DNA of 17,514 nt from Beroe ovata. Lineage: Eukaryota > Ctenophora > Nuda > Beroida > Beroidae. Below are positions 8,919 through 17,514 of the stretch, piece by piece (within the stretch, counting starts at the first letter, position 1; each line of letters opens with the position of its first letter). The notes beneath the pieces were generated by a model. That model made no database searches, had not been told where the DNA came from, and saw only the letters and a list, made by a program, of their open reading frames with translations. Position numbers and translations under genes: made by a program. The stretch covers positions 192,656-210,169 of the forward strand of contig CAMPET010000002.1 of the NCBI GenBank assembly GCA_946803715.1. The letters run 5' to 3'.

Positions 8919-11363
8919 TGTTCAGGTAAAAACATATCGTGTAACGGGTTCGAGAAGTTCAGTGACGATTTCTCCCAAGACTACTGCTGGACCCAGGGCC
9001 TATACACAATCAAGGAAGCATATGATCTCCCCGAGTCCCAGATCCCCTATCCTGGCATTATTCCAGAAAATGTACCCGCGTGTAGGGAACATAATCTCAA
9101 AAACGGCGGTGAGTTCTCGCCCGTCTTCTCCAGCTAGTTTTGTCTGTGTGGTTCATGCCTGTCGCAATTGACTGAGCAATTGATTGCGCAATGGGCGAAT
9201 ATCCCCAGCTTAATCACTACTATACATAACCAATTCCCAATTCACTGGACATAGTTTTCCCTGATCGTTTCCATCTACACTAGGGAAGATAATCTGTCCT
9301 CCTGCTGAAAAGATCAAGCCTCTGACCCGTGCACGACACCTGTGGTACCAATGGATACCCTTCTACTTCTGGGTTATTGCCCCTGTCTTTTACCTTCCTT
9401 ATATGGTATGGAATTGATATGGCACTTCCCTTTTCGCGATAACTTGTCTTCCATGTAAATCATTTCTCGTGAAAACTTGCATGCAATAACTGCGATGCTA
9501 GAAGAAGATGCTGACAGACAGGAAAATCGTCGATTATAACTGTCAGACAACAAATGTTAATAACTGTCAAGCACCTATCAATGTTATCATGACATTCGTC
9601 CTGAGATGATGTCACAGTTAATAACGGGGAAATGCCCGGCAGTTTGTCAAGAGGATGGGACTGGATAGGATGAAGCCTCTCCTCAAGATAATGAGCGATT
9701 ACTACCACTGCACCACGGAGACACCGTCAGAGGAGGTGAGACACGTCTTGTTGTGAGACACGTCTTGTTGCTAGGCACTAATTGGTGTGAGACACTAATT
9801 GGTGTGAGACACTAATTGGTTGCAGACACTAATTGGTGTGAGACACTAATTGGTGTGAGACGCTAATTTGTGTGAGACACTAATCGTTGTGAGACACTTA
9901 TCGGTGTGAGACACTAATCGTTGTGAGACACTTGTTTTCAGACACAAGTTTGATGTTAGACGCTTGTAAGGGTAACAGTACGGAATACCCAACTTCTAGA
10001 ATACCCAATGTCGCGAATACCCAACAGAATTGGGACATGTAAAGATTTACACCACGCGAGAGTAGTTTCGGGCGTGATGTATATACGGTCTCTGCAATGA
10101 ATACTGTCACATCTTACATCAGTTATGAACGACATGGCCACCATAATCAATTCTCAGATAATAGTGAAGTGTGCTGACTGGGTGTATAACAGCATCGTGG
10201 ACCGCCTCTCGGAAGGGAGCAGTTGGACAAGCTGGAGAAATCGGCACGGACTCGGCCTGGCCGTGCTAGTCAGCAAACTGATGTATCTCGGCGGTTCGGT
10301 GCTCGTCATGATGCTGACAACTCTCATGTTCCAAGTATGTGTCGTGTATGGGGGCGGGGTTGTGCCTCAAAATCAGAGTATTGTCCACTATATTCAGCTG
10401 AGCACAGATTAAACTCGTTAACTTCTAATACAAATGAAACCTCTAGGTGGGCGATTTCAAAATGTACGGGATAGAGTGGTTACGACAGTTCCCCAATGAC
10501 CAGAACTACAGCACGTCAGTCAAGCACAAGCTCTTCCCCAAAATGGTTGCGTGTGAAATCAAACGGTGAGTTTAGTTATCAGAAATGAGCTGGAACTGTG
10601 TAATATTCTTGTTGTTCTGATATAATCGTTAGGCAAAGATGATGTCACGCTGTGTACAAATTGTATTTAGATGGGGTCCGTCCGGATTAGAGGAAGAGAA
10701 CGGGATGTGCGTACTGGCTCCGAACGTGATTTACCAGTATATCTTCCTGATAATGTGGTTCGCACTGGCGATCACCATTTGTACTAACTTCTTCAACATA
10801 TTCTTCTGGATATTCAAGCTCACTGCTACCAGATATACGTATAACAAGCTTGTTGCAACAGGTTTGTCATACCACTTACGCAATATTCATTGTACAAAAG
10901 CTCAATGTACAGTTTTGCGTGTTAGGACAGTACAGAGAAACGGCTGTTGTGAAGAAGCAGTATATATAGCCATAGCATGAGAAGCCATATATGGACACAG
11001 CTGTGTTGAATAGATACTTCTCAATTTATTTATTGATATCTCCGGCATGGTGTAGGGGCTAGCATCTGTGGCTCTCACCCACAAGACCCGGGTTCGATTC
11101 CCGGTGTCGGAATATTTTTTTCATTTTACTTCATTGATTGATTATAATAGCCTCTTTCCACAGGCCATTTCTCTCACAAACACCCCGGTTGGAAGTTTAT
11201 GTACTACCGAATCGGCACGTCGGGGAGAGTATTGCTCAACATTGTTGCTCAAAATACAAACCCTATCATATTCGGAGCGATTATGGAAAAACTGACTCCA
11301 AGTGTGATCAAACACTTGCGTATAGGTCACGTGCCGGGCGAATATTTGACTGATCCCGCATAG
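8650..11363 (+). CDS. Innexin (gap-junction / hemichannel subunit), eight coding exons
   Basis: Four-pass membrane channel protein of about 422 residues, forming gap junctions or hemichannels in the plasma membrane. Exons by frame and GT-AG sites: 8650-8800, 8926-9108, 9284-9405, 9643-9735 (or from 9652), 10123-10334, 10447-10565, 10671-10861, 11164-11363 (stop TAG 11361-11363). TM1 is residues 32-49. The first extracellular loop has Cys56 and Cys71 (ISC...DYCW) plus Cys103 and Cys116. TM2 carries the family signature YQWIPF at 133-138. TM3 is in exon 5 (LVSKLMYLGG...). The second loop has two cysteines around RWGPSG (VACEIK...NGMCVL), followed by TM4 (YIFLIMWFALAITIC). The ATG at 8650 has A at -3 and follows an in-frame TAG at 8632-8634. 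The exon 4/5 junction is one base out of phase. Family assignment is strong; the paralogue is not identified. Confidence 0.88.
8871..8917. repeat. (CA)n microsatellite in innexin intron 1
   Basis: CA dinucleotides run almost to the intron 1 acceptor (TTGTTCAG at 8918-8925). There is an N upstream at 8851. Confidence 0.95.
9736..9939. repeat. 17-bp minisatellite, 12 units, at innexin exon 4 splice donor
   Basis: Twelve units in exact 17-base register. The commonest form is GTGAGACACTAATTGGT; the first two are GTGAGACACGTCTTGTT. The first unit starts at the GT of the intron 4 donor, and ten of the twelve units begin with GTGAGA, a good 5' splice site. The last unit ends in a T-rich CAG. Units 3 (GCTAGGC) and 6 (TGCAGAC) have lost the donor. 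Confidence 0.92.
9983..10030 (+). repeat. 16-bp tandem trimer (GAATACCCAA type), innexin intron 4
   Basis: Three 16-base units, each starting GAATACCCAA, at 9983, 9999 and 10015. The second and third units read ...TGTCGC then ...CAGAAT. A closely related trimer is in the ROCK intron at 17162-17209. Confidence 0.8.
11041..11112 (+). tRNA. tRNA-Glu(CTC): tRNA-Glu (anticodon CTC)
   Basis: Complete cloverleaf of 72 nt, no CCA, no intron. Acceptor arms TCCGGCA (11041-11047) and TGTCGGA (11105-11111) pair with one G-U; the discriminator base is A11112. The anticodon stem TGTGG/CCACA closes the loop CTCTCAC, giving anticodon CTC (Glu). The T arm CCGGG/CCCGG closes loop TTCGATT. The internal A box (TGGTGTAGGGG) and B box (GGTTCGATTCC) are both canonical. 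It lies in the sense orientation inside innexin intron 7. The D stem needs G-U pairs. A functional gene is likely, though a tRNA-derived repeat cannot be excluded from one copy. Confidence 0.9.
11115..11121 (+). terminator. RNA polymerase III T-run terminator after tRNA-Glu
   Basis: A run of T residues begins three bases after the tRNA discriminator base, which suits Pol III termination and short trailer cleavage. Confidence 0.65.
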
Positions 11364-12217
11364 CACAAGTAGTTTGTTTCTCAGCACGTTGAGAAATGAA
11401 AAGTAAGCAGTATGCACTATGCAATGTGCCGATGTGTTGTATAGAATTGGGAACAGGAGGTCCGTTAGTAAAGAACGACTGTACAAGAGGAAGGGTTACT
11501 CATAATCACTGCTATGAATATGATAGGTATTGAACCATTTCGTACATCATATATCGAATTAAAAAGGAAAAGAAGCCAGAGGATGCAAAAATTCACAGTT
11601 CGGAGGAATGTGAAACCAAAAGCTTCATTTCTTCTCAATCTCATGGAGCTGACATTTTGGTCATAGATGTGTTTGACTGTTGAAGTTGAGTCCGACATAC
11701 CCGATTATTGCGATAAATATAATGGATCCGAATTAGGTATTTACTCCGAAGTTATTCGTTATATTATCATTATTTGACATTTATATATATGGATATGATT
11801 TTAATTTAACATTTGAGTCTAACAATCAACAATATTTGAATTTGATCGCGGAGATTTTAATTTTGTGGAAGAGAACTATACTAAAAATAGCATTAACCTG
11901 ATAAAAGGATCATATTGTATTAAGATCATTACAGATACTAATCTTGTTTAATTTTTGAATTGTAATTTCAAATTGAAATACAATTTCATGCGCGCTCGCA
12001 ATCGCATGATGATGAATACGTGCAGAACATTTTTGGTGATGTTCATTTACATCAGAATCTGATTTTCGTGCACGTGCTAAAATGCTAAATTGAGACGGAG
12101 CTAGATAGATGCTAAATAGAGGCCAGATTAATAGACAATACATCGCATATTCGCATCTGGCAAGGTCAATCCGCGCCGGTCGAATCCGTTATCCGCGCCG
12201 CGTCTGCCCTGGCATGG
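11364..12217. other. Innexin 3' flank and A/T-rich intergenic DNA
   Basis: No AATAAA close after the innexin stop; GAATTAAAAAGG near 11560 is the nearest A-rich string. 11700-11960 is strongly A/T-rich. Short minus frames here lack family features. Confidence 0.5.
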
Positions 12218-12227
12218 AATCTCGAAG
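12218..12227. repeat. Left target-site duplication (AATCTCGAAG)
   Basis: A ten-base exact direct repeat that abuts the left end of the inverted-repeat element. The matching copy is at 12716-12725. Confidence 0.7.
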
Positions 12228-12487
12228 TTGTCGATCGATGATAAACCCTGTCGAGAATTTCGTTTCGCGCGCGGCGCGCAAGCTTATTCTCAGACGCTGC
12301 TTGCATGTGCACACTTTGCGCGCCCCTGTTCTATACTACTCAGTGAACTGAAAAGTCGTAGAAACTAGGAAGGAGACCACGTACGCGGAGACGCGCAAAC
12401 CACAGAGACGCGCAGCGCGCACGGAGTATTTGGGTCACGCGGAGCGGGAATAGGCTTGCATTAGCGGCTTGCTTCAGCGGTCTAGCA

Positions 12488-12614
12488 TTGCCGGATGTTA
12501 TCTGTCCACTGTTTTTTGCGCGCGCCTGATCATCAAAGGCCGAAACATGTTTCGGCCTTCGATGAAGGCGCGCGCGCCGCGCGCAAGAAACAGTGGACAG
12601 ATAATATCCGGCAA
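12488..12614. repeat. Long hairpin with 24-bp perfect central palindrome
   Basis: Arms from TTGCCGGATGTTATCTGTCC on the left to GGACAGATAATATCCGGCAA on the right fold on a perfect 24-bp palindrome at 12536-12559 (AAGGCCGAAACA and its complement). The arms include CG-rich (GCGCGC) stretches of unequal length. It lies inside the inverted-repeat element. Confidence 0.85.
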
Positions 12615-12655
12615 GTCTAGCATCGCCAGACAATCTTTGTCTGGCGATGCTAGAC
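12615..12655. repeat. Perfect 19-bp stem, 3-base loop hairpin
   Basis: GTCTAGCATCGCCAGACAA, loop TCT, then its exact complement. It abuts the larger hairpin inside the transposon. Confidence 0.9.
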
Positions 12656-12715
12656 CATAGACCGCTGATGCAAGCGACGAAATTCTCTACAGGGTCTATC
12701 ATTGATCGACAAGAC

Positions 12716-12725
12716 AATCTCGAAG
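12716..12725. repeat. Right target-site duplication (AATCTCGAAG)
   Basis: Exact copy of 12218-12227, abutting the right end of the inverted-repeat element. Confidence 0.7.
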
Positions 12726-12817
12726 CTGTTTACTTGGTGAGTGGTGATGCTAGGCCCTGCTTAAGTTTTTACTTGGCTGTCGATGATATTCAATATTGGG
12801 AATACTTGCCCCGGTAT

Positions 12818-13036
12818 CCCCTCACTGACACTAACACACTCTTGATATACTCACTGTATATTGCTAGCAGTCACTGTGCTTCCTTCTACCAAGCTTAAAC
12901 TCACTGTGCTTCTTTCTACTGAGCGTATACTCATGGTATACAACTTAGTTCTAGCTTTACTCCATTCAAGGAAGCAAATATCACTTGACACTTACTGTGT
13001 GTCCCTTTACTGAGCATATAAACTCAGTATAGCACT
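12818..13036 (+). repeat. Degenerate tandem repeats (ACTCACTGTGCTTCYTTCTAC type)
   Basis: Near copies of TCACTGTGCTTCYTTCTACYRAGC at about 12870 and 12900, with weaker relatives at about 12845 and 12990 (CTTACTGTGTGTCCCTTTACTGAGC). Each is followed by a TATACTCA-like string. Confidence 0.5.
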
Positions 13037-13157
13037 CAAAATGGCCAAGAGGCTACATTGGATACAATACAGTGAATAACAGTCAGCATACCACACAATC
13101 AAAGCAGAAAGCAGCCTGCAGAGGGAGTGTTAGCCAGTCTGTGAACATCCTACAGGC

Positions 13158-13379
13158 ATGTCTGCCAAGAACTGGATCAAAATGTTCAAGGTTGCCCCTC
13201 GACCTAGGGATCTGAACACTAACAGACAGCAGAACAAGTCCAAAGTCATTTTGGCCCGCCTCCCATTAAGCTTGTTATCCACCAGAGAAGGCTCTATATC
13301 ACATCCCTTTGTCCCTTCCAGACCTTTCCGTCAGAAGGGGGGGGATGTGGCGTGTGATTACGTAATATTTTCCTTCTAA
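13158..13379 (+). other. Possible retroelement remnant or orphan open frame
   Basis: A 73-codon frame (MSAKNWIKMFKVAPRPRDLN...) ending in ...RQKGGDVACDYVIFSF. A purine run with eight Gs (13337-13344) is followed at once by ATGTGGCG. A polypurine tract just before a TG-starting LTR looks like this in Gypsy-type elements. No integrase, protease or second LTR was found, so this is weak. It sits where base composition changes to the A/T-rich MRPL2 neighbourhood. Confidence 0.22.
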
Positions 13380-13584
13380 GAGGGTGNTAATAAATGTCGG
13401 AATTTTGATAACATAATATGTGAACCGTCCCTTATCACTTTATTCTCTTTTTTTCTCTCTTCTAAAAACATTATTCTATTCAATTCAATTCTCAAATATT
13501 ATCAAAATTATGCATGATACCACTGTATTATTAATCAGAATTTATTATCATTAGAATGTAGACAGTGCATTGGGAAGCTGACAA

Positions 13585-14775
13585 ATGATGTCTCAATTAG
13601 GCAGACTGCTTCAAGGTCTCACATTTTCAAGACATGTTGCTGGTCCAAGTTCATCTTTGCGCAATGTTCATCATATACCAATAGACAGAAATAGAGTCTA
13701 TAGAGGTGGTCCCAAGTTTTATGTGGGAAAAGAGCCACTTCTTTCTCATCAACCTAACCCAGTAAATACAGATCCTGCCATGAAAACAACAAGAGATGAA
13801 ATTCGAATTATACATGGGCCTCAGCACAAACTAAAAAGAACAGGAGGAAGAGATCCTGAAACTGGAAAGAAAATATTTATGTGTCGAGGGGGAGGGACAG
13901 ATAAGCAAGAAAGAGAAATTATGTTACATAGAGTTCCAGTTGGTATGTCAGGAAATTTGAAATATAGAGTCATCCAAATTCAGGAATGTGAGGTGCGAAA
14001 TGTTGACTTAGCTCTCATTGCTGGACCATCTATTCAGTATATTATACAGCCTGATGGATTGAATGTTGGTGATGTTGTTGAAGCAAGTAGAAACCAAATA
14101 GGTAGTATCAAACCAGGCTGCTGTTACCCTCTGCATCTTATGCCCATTGGTATGATCATTCATGGTGTAGAGAGTTATCCGGGTGGTGGCTCATATTTTG
14201 CAATGAACTCAGGTACATCATGTGAAGTACTCCAACATACAGCTGAACGAGATAAAACCCTTATAAGACACCCCTCAGGCATTGCACAATGGATTGATAG
14301 TAGCTGCATGGCCACTATTGGAAAGATAAAACAGACGTCCAGAGCAATAGAGCCACTTGGATCTTGGAAGGCTTCACGAGCCAAAGGTAGAAAGCCCCGG
14401 AGGAACAGACAAAGACACAAGCACTGGAGGAAACGAATTTTAGTGCACCGGATGGACCAGAAGTGGGCAAAGCGTACTAGCAGGTATTTTGATGACAGGC
14501 CCTGGAGTGGGCAAGAGAATTTTGTTCCTGAACTGTTTGAGAGGTTTCGTTATCAGTTTGGTGATAGGAAACCTGAATACTTCATTCGTAAATTAAGAAA
14601 CAAGGACCCTAATGTTATGAAGCTAATAAAAACTAGAAAGTTCGAACCAAGGGAAGAAAAGCTCTACCATTGTTCATATGAACATATGACTTACCAAAAG
14701 ACAGATGTTATGTGGGAGAAGCGACAGAGGTGGAGGAAATGGAAAGTTATTAAAGAACTTACCAACAAGCGCTAA
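13585..14775 (+). CDS. MRPL2: Mitochondrial large-subunit ribosomal protein uL2m, intronless
   Basis: Structural protein of the mitochondrial large ribosomal subunit near the peptidyl-transferase centre. It is one uninterrupted 396-codon frame. The start follows an in-frame TGA at 13579-13581; a second Met comes next. Residues 1-38 are rich in Arg and Ser with few acids, which suits a mitochondrial targeting peptide. uL2 signatures: GGRDPETG 87-94, RGGGTDKQ 101-108 (the GGGHK site), VRNVDLALIAG 137-147, GDVV 162-165, LMPIGMIIHGVESYPGGGSY 185-204, SGTSCEVL 209-216, and HPSGIAQWIDSSCMATIGKI 229-248. Bacterial uL2 ends in an HPHGGG-type loop. Here the tail is a long basic extension (about 250-396), making the protein roughly 90 residues longer than human MRPL2. 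Codons are A/T-rich compared with the innexin exons. No clear AATAAA follows. Confidence 0.92.
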   Translation: MMSQLGRLLQGLTFSRHVAGPSSSLRNVHHIPIDRNRVYRGGPKFYVGKEPLLSHQPNPVNTDPAMKTTRDEIRIIHGPQHKLKRTGGRDPETGKKIFMCRGGGTDKQEREIMLHRVPVGMSGNLKYRVIQIQECEVRNVDLALIAGPSIQYIIQPDGLNVGDVVEASRNQIGSIKPGCCYPLHLMPIGMIIHGVESYPGGGSYFAMNSGTSCEVLQHTAERDKTLIRHPSGIAQWIDSSCMATIGKIKQTSRAIEPLGSWKASRAKGRKPRRNRQRHKHWRKRILVHRMDQKWAKRTSRYFDDRPWSGQENFVPELFERFRYQFGDRKPEYFIRKLRNKDPNVMKLIKTRKFEPREEKLYHCSYEHMTYQKTDVMWEKRQRWRKWKVIKELTNKR

Positions 14776-15055
14776 CCTGATTGAATTTTATCATTTTAGA
14801 TTAACTCAGCTTTCACATGCTCCCATAGGAAATATTTATTAATGTCCAGCTTGAAAATTTCAACAAGTTTCGAGCTGTTATTTTGATTTTTTTCATTTGC
14901 CTGATGTTCATATTCATCAAAATGGTTTCATTCTGGATGTCAACTGATATCTCCTCAACTTGTCGAAGAATTTTTCCTTTGCCATGTTTTCTGAACTCGA
15001 GGTCTACCTATATTCCTTCCCCAATCAGGGAGATTCATGCTGAAGCTATCTTGCA

Positions 15056-15877
15056 ATGTCTAAGCAAAAAATTTCAATGCCGATGGATAGAAATGATGTG
15101 ATAGCACTATCTGCAGGAGTCACAACTGCTTGTTTGTCTTATGCAATGCAACTACAGGCTTCACAGTATATTCTAAAAGCATGTTATCTGCATTCAGGAA
15201 TACCCCTCATTTCTTCATTACTTGGTAGTTTAACATTTTCACTTGCATATGGACAGTCAACTTTAACCATGGTGACTGTTGCAAATATGTTCAAGAAAAA
15301 TTACTTTGGAGAGAAAGAACTGATCCCAATTTCTAGTCAGAAAATTACAGAGTCGTGTATAATGAATTTGATATTTGTAAAGTTTTTCATGAGACAGCAT
15401 CTTAAAACCATTCTGCCAAGTCATATAATCCTTCCTGGATCATTTGCCAAAGATTTTGTTTCTTTAAAATCAAACAATGTTTCAAAAACTTCCAAGCTTC
15501 AAATTCAGAAGCTTGGGTCTCTGTATGGATGTCACCATTGCGGTACAAGAGTAAAAAGTTATATAGCTGACCATATTCCATGCAGCAAATTTTTAACTGA
15601 ACTTTCAAGGAGGAGCAATATCTTATCAAACATGTTTTTTGCCTACTTATTCCAGAGAAAATTTTTCTACGGTAGAAGATATGGGCAAGTTGTTTATCCA
15701 CAATGTAGCAAGTGTTGTGAATATCAAGGTGGTTTTGTTGCAGCCAAGTCCTTCTTCCAAGCAATTTTCAACTCAAAAGGGATTATATTGCCTGCATTCA
15801 GGTTTCATCTACACTTCATCTTTCTTTTTCCAATTTACCTTACTGTAGTAACTATTGCTCCAGTTGACTTTGAGTAA
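15056..15877 (+). CDS. Unrecognised membrane protein with C-C-DH-C-C (HNH/treble-clef-like) motif
   Basis: A 273-codon intronless frame that I cannot name. Residues 15-34 and 47-66 look like membrane segments. The C-terminus (about 250-269, FHLHFIFLFPIYLTVVTIAP) is another hydrophobic helix. Between them lies a conserved-looking module: GCHHCG at 158-163, YIADHIP at 169-175, and YPQCSKCCEYQGG at 214-226. Two CxxC pairs around an Asp-His dyad match the layout of HNH or treble-clef zinc folds (Cys159/162 and Cys217/220 as ligands, Asp172-His173 in the catalytic-like place). Nuclease activity is not implied by this alone. The ATG is 280 bp after the MRPL2 stop on the same strand; both genes are intronless and A/T-rich. 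The ordered motifs and lack of stops argue for a real gene. Start sites at codons 1, 8 or 10 are possible. Confidence 0.65.
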   Translation: MSKQKISMPMDRNDVIALSAGVTTACLSYAMQLQASQYILKACYLHSGIPLISSLLGSLTFSLAYGQSTLTMVTVANMFKKNYFGEKELIPISSQKITESCIMNLIFVKFFMRQHLKTILPSHIILPGSFAKDFVSLKSNNVSKTSKLQIQKLGSLYGCHHCGTRVKSYIADHIPCSKFLTELSRRSNILSNMFFAYLFQRKFFYGRRYGQVVYPQCSKCCEYQGGFVAAKSFFQAIFNSKGIILPAFRFHLHFIFLFPIYLTVVTIAPVDFE

Positions 15878-16124
15878 GATTTTCACTTTTTTGTATTTTG
15901 GTGAGTATTTGAATTCAGTAATGTCTTGTATTTATAATATTTTTCAGTATTTCTATTTATTGAAAGTGCTGCCTCATTATTTCTACTGGTAAATATAAAT
16001 ATTGTTATTATATCATTTTAACTCGATCAAAAGATATGGCTAATTTTTTGTTCTAGACAAAATCATCAAATAGCTCAATGGTTCGCTGAGGTTTTGAAAG
16101 CAGAGGGCCACTTGGCCTTGTAAG
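15878..16124. promoter_or_regulatory. Spacer and ROCK 5' leader with splice-acceptor-like site
   Basis: A/T-rich spacer. GCTAATTTTTTGTTCTAG ends at 16056 and looks like a branch point, pyrimidine tract and acceptor. The ROCK leader may therefore begin at 16057, by a 5' UTR intron or spliced-leader addition. A three-codon upstream frame (ATG GTT CGC TGA, 16078-16089) precedes the main ATG. Confidence 0.45.
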
Positions 16125-17405
<1,281 letters not shown>

Positions 17406-17454
17406 GTAATACCTACAGAAATCAATGTAAGAGGGTGCGTTTCGAGACATTAGG

Positions 17455-17514
17455 GTGTGTGTGTGTGAACTGTGTGTGTACTGTGTGTGTGTGTGTGTGT
17501 GTGTGTGTTGTTGG
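17455..17514. repeat. (GT)n microsatellite in ROCK intron 6, at window edge
   Basis: GT-rich tract with CTGTGTGTG interruptions, beginning about 50 bases after the donor of ROCK exon 6 and running to within a few bases of the window end. Confidence 0.9.

Larger units (their letters stand above)
12228..12715. mobile_element. Non-autonomous inverted-repeat (foldback/MITE-like) transposon, 488 bp
   Basis: Terminal inverted repeats of about 35 bp (12228-12262 and the complement of 12678-12712) match at 32 of 35 positions; both contain GTCGATCRATGATA and AGAGAATTTCG-type ends. The direct repeat AATCTCGAAG flanks the element at 12218-12227 and 12716-12725, a likely 10-bp target-site duplication. 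That length suits Mutator-like (MULE) elements, although the superfamily is inference. The interior holds further hairpins and very CG-rich tracts. No transposase is encoded. The right end carries three extra bases (GAC) that the left end lacks. Confidence 0.75.

Noticed and set aside
10639-10980. Frame starting at 10639 that runs through innexin exon 7
   Set aside because: Only 10671-10861 is coding; the rest reads into introns on both sides of TM4.
12109-12717. Frames on opposite strands sharing the peptide SCRSMI-PVENFV
   Set aside because: The shared peptide comes from the terminal inverted repeats of the transposon, not from two related proteins.
14175-14420. 81-codon minus frame inside MRPL2
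   Set aside because: Shadow of the uL2m coding strand.
15402-15764. 120-codon minus frame inside the C-C-DH-C-C gene
   Set aside because: Shadow frame with no motifs; the + frame has ordered cysteine pairs and membrane segments.
17406-17453. Continuation of the ROCK frame past SPE into [11 protein letters not shown]
   Set aside because: ROCK proteins continue differently after SPEV, and GAG|gtaata is a good donor, so this is intron.

Overview
This is a eukaryotic, almost certainly metazoan, nuclear window. It has split genes with GT-AG introns of about 85-390 bp, many CA/GT microsatellites and minisatellites, a tRNA gene with internal A and B boxes, and single N bases in low-complexity tracts. 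The gene set contains an innexin gap-junction subunit, a mitochondrial ribosomal protein uL2m and a Rho-associated kinase (ROCK). Together these point to an innexin-bearing animal. The short introns and the style of the innexin make me favour an early-branching lineage such as a ctenophore, but that placement is inference.

Layout. 1-2317: repeat-rich DNA with a ~0.9 kb segment present twice; one copy holds fourteen 19-bp minisatellite units. 2318-5566: mostly non-coding, with microsatellites and one weak minus-strand open frame. 5567-7161: two weak gene traces, an orphan coiled-coil exon and a possible two-exon small gene. 7162-8649: upstream region of the innexin gene with three CACGTG boxes. 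8650-11363: an eight-exon innexin gene on the + strand. Its intron 4 starts exactly with twelve copies of a 17-bp repeat, and its intron 7 hosts a tRNA-Glu(CTC). 11364-13580: AT-rich non-coding DNA, then a 488-bp inverted-repeat transposable element with a 10-bp target duplication, degenerate repeats and a possible retroelement scrap. 13585-14775: intronless MRPL2 (uL2m). 15056-15877: an intronless, unrecognised membrane protein with a zinc-finger/HNH-like C-C-DH-C-C arrangement. 16125 to the right edge: the first six coding exons of ROCK, ending inside the kinase domain.

All four well-supported protein genes lie on the + strand. They share no pathway: cell-cell channels, mitochondrial translation, an unknown membrane protein and Rho signalling. 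The most noteworthy items are the minisatellite grown from a splice donor, the foldback transposon, a 16-bp tandem trimer shared by introns of the innexin and ROCK genes, the tRNA nested in the innexin gene, and the unrecognised C-C-DH-C-C membrane protein.
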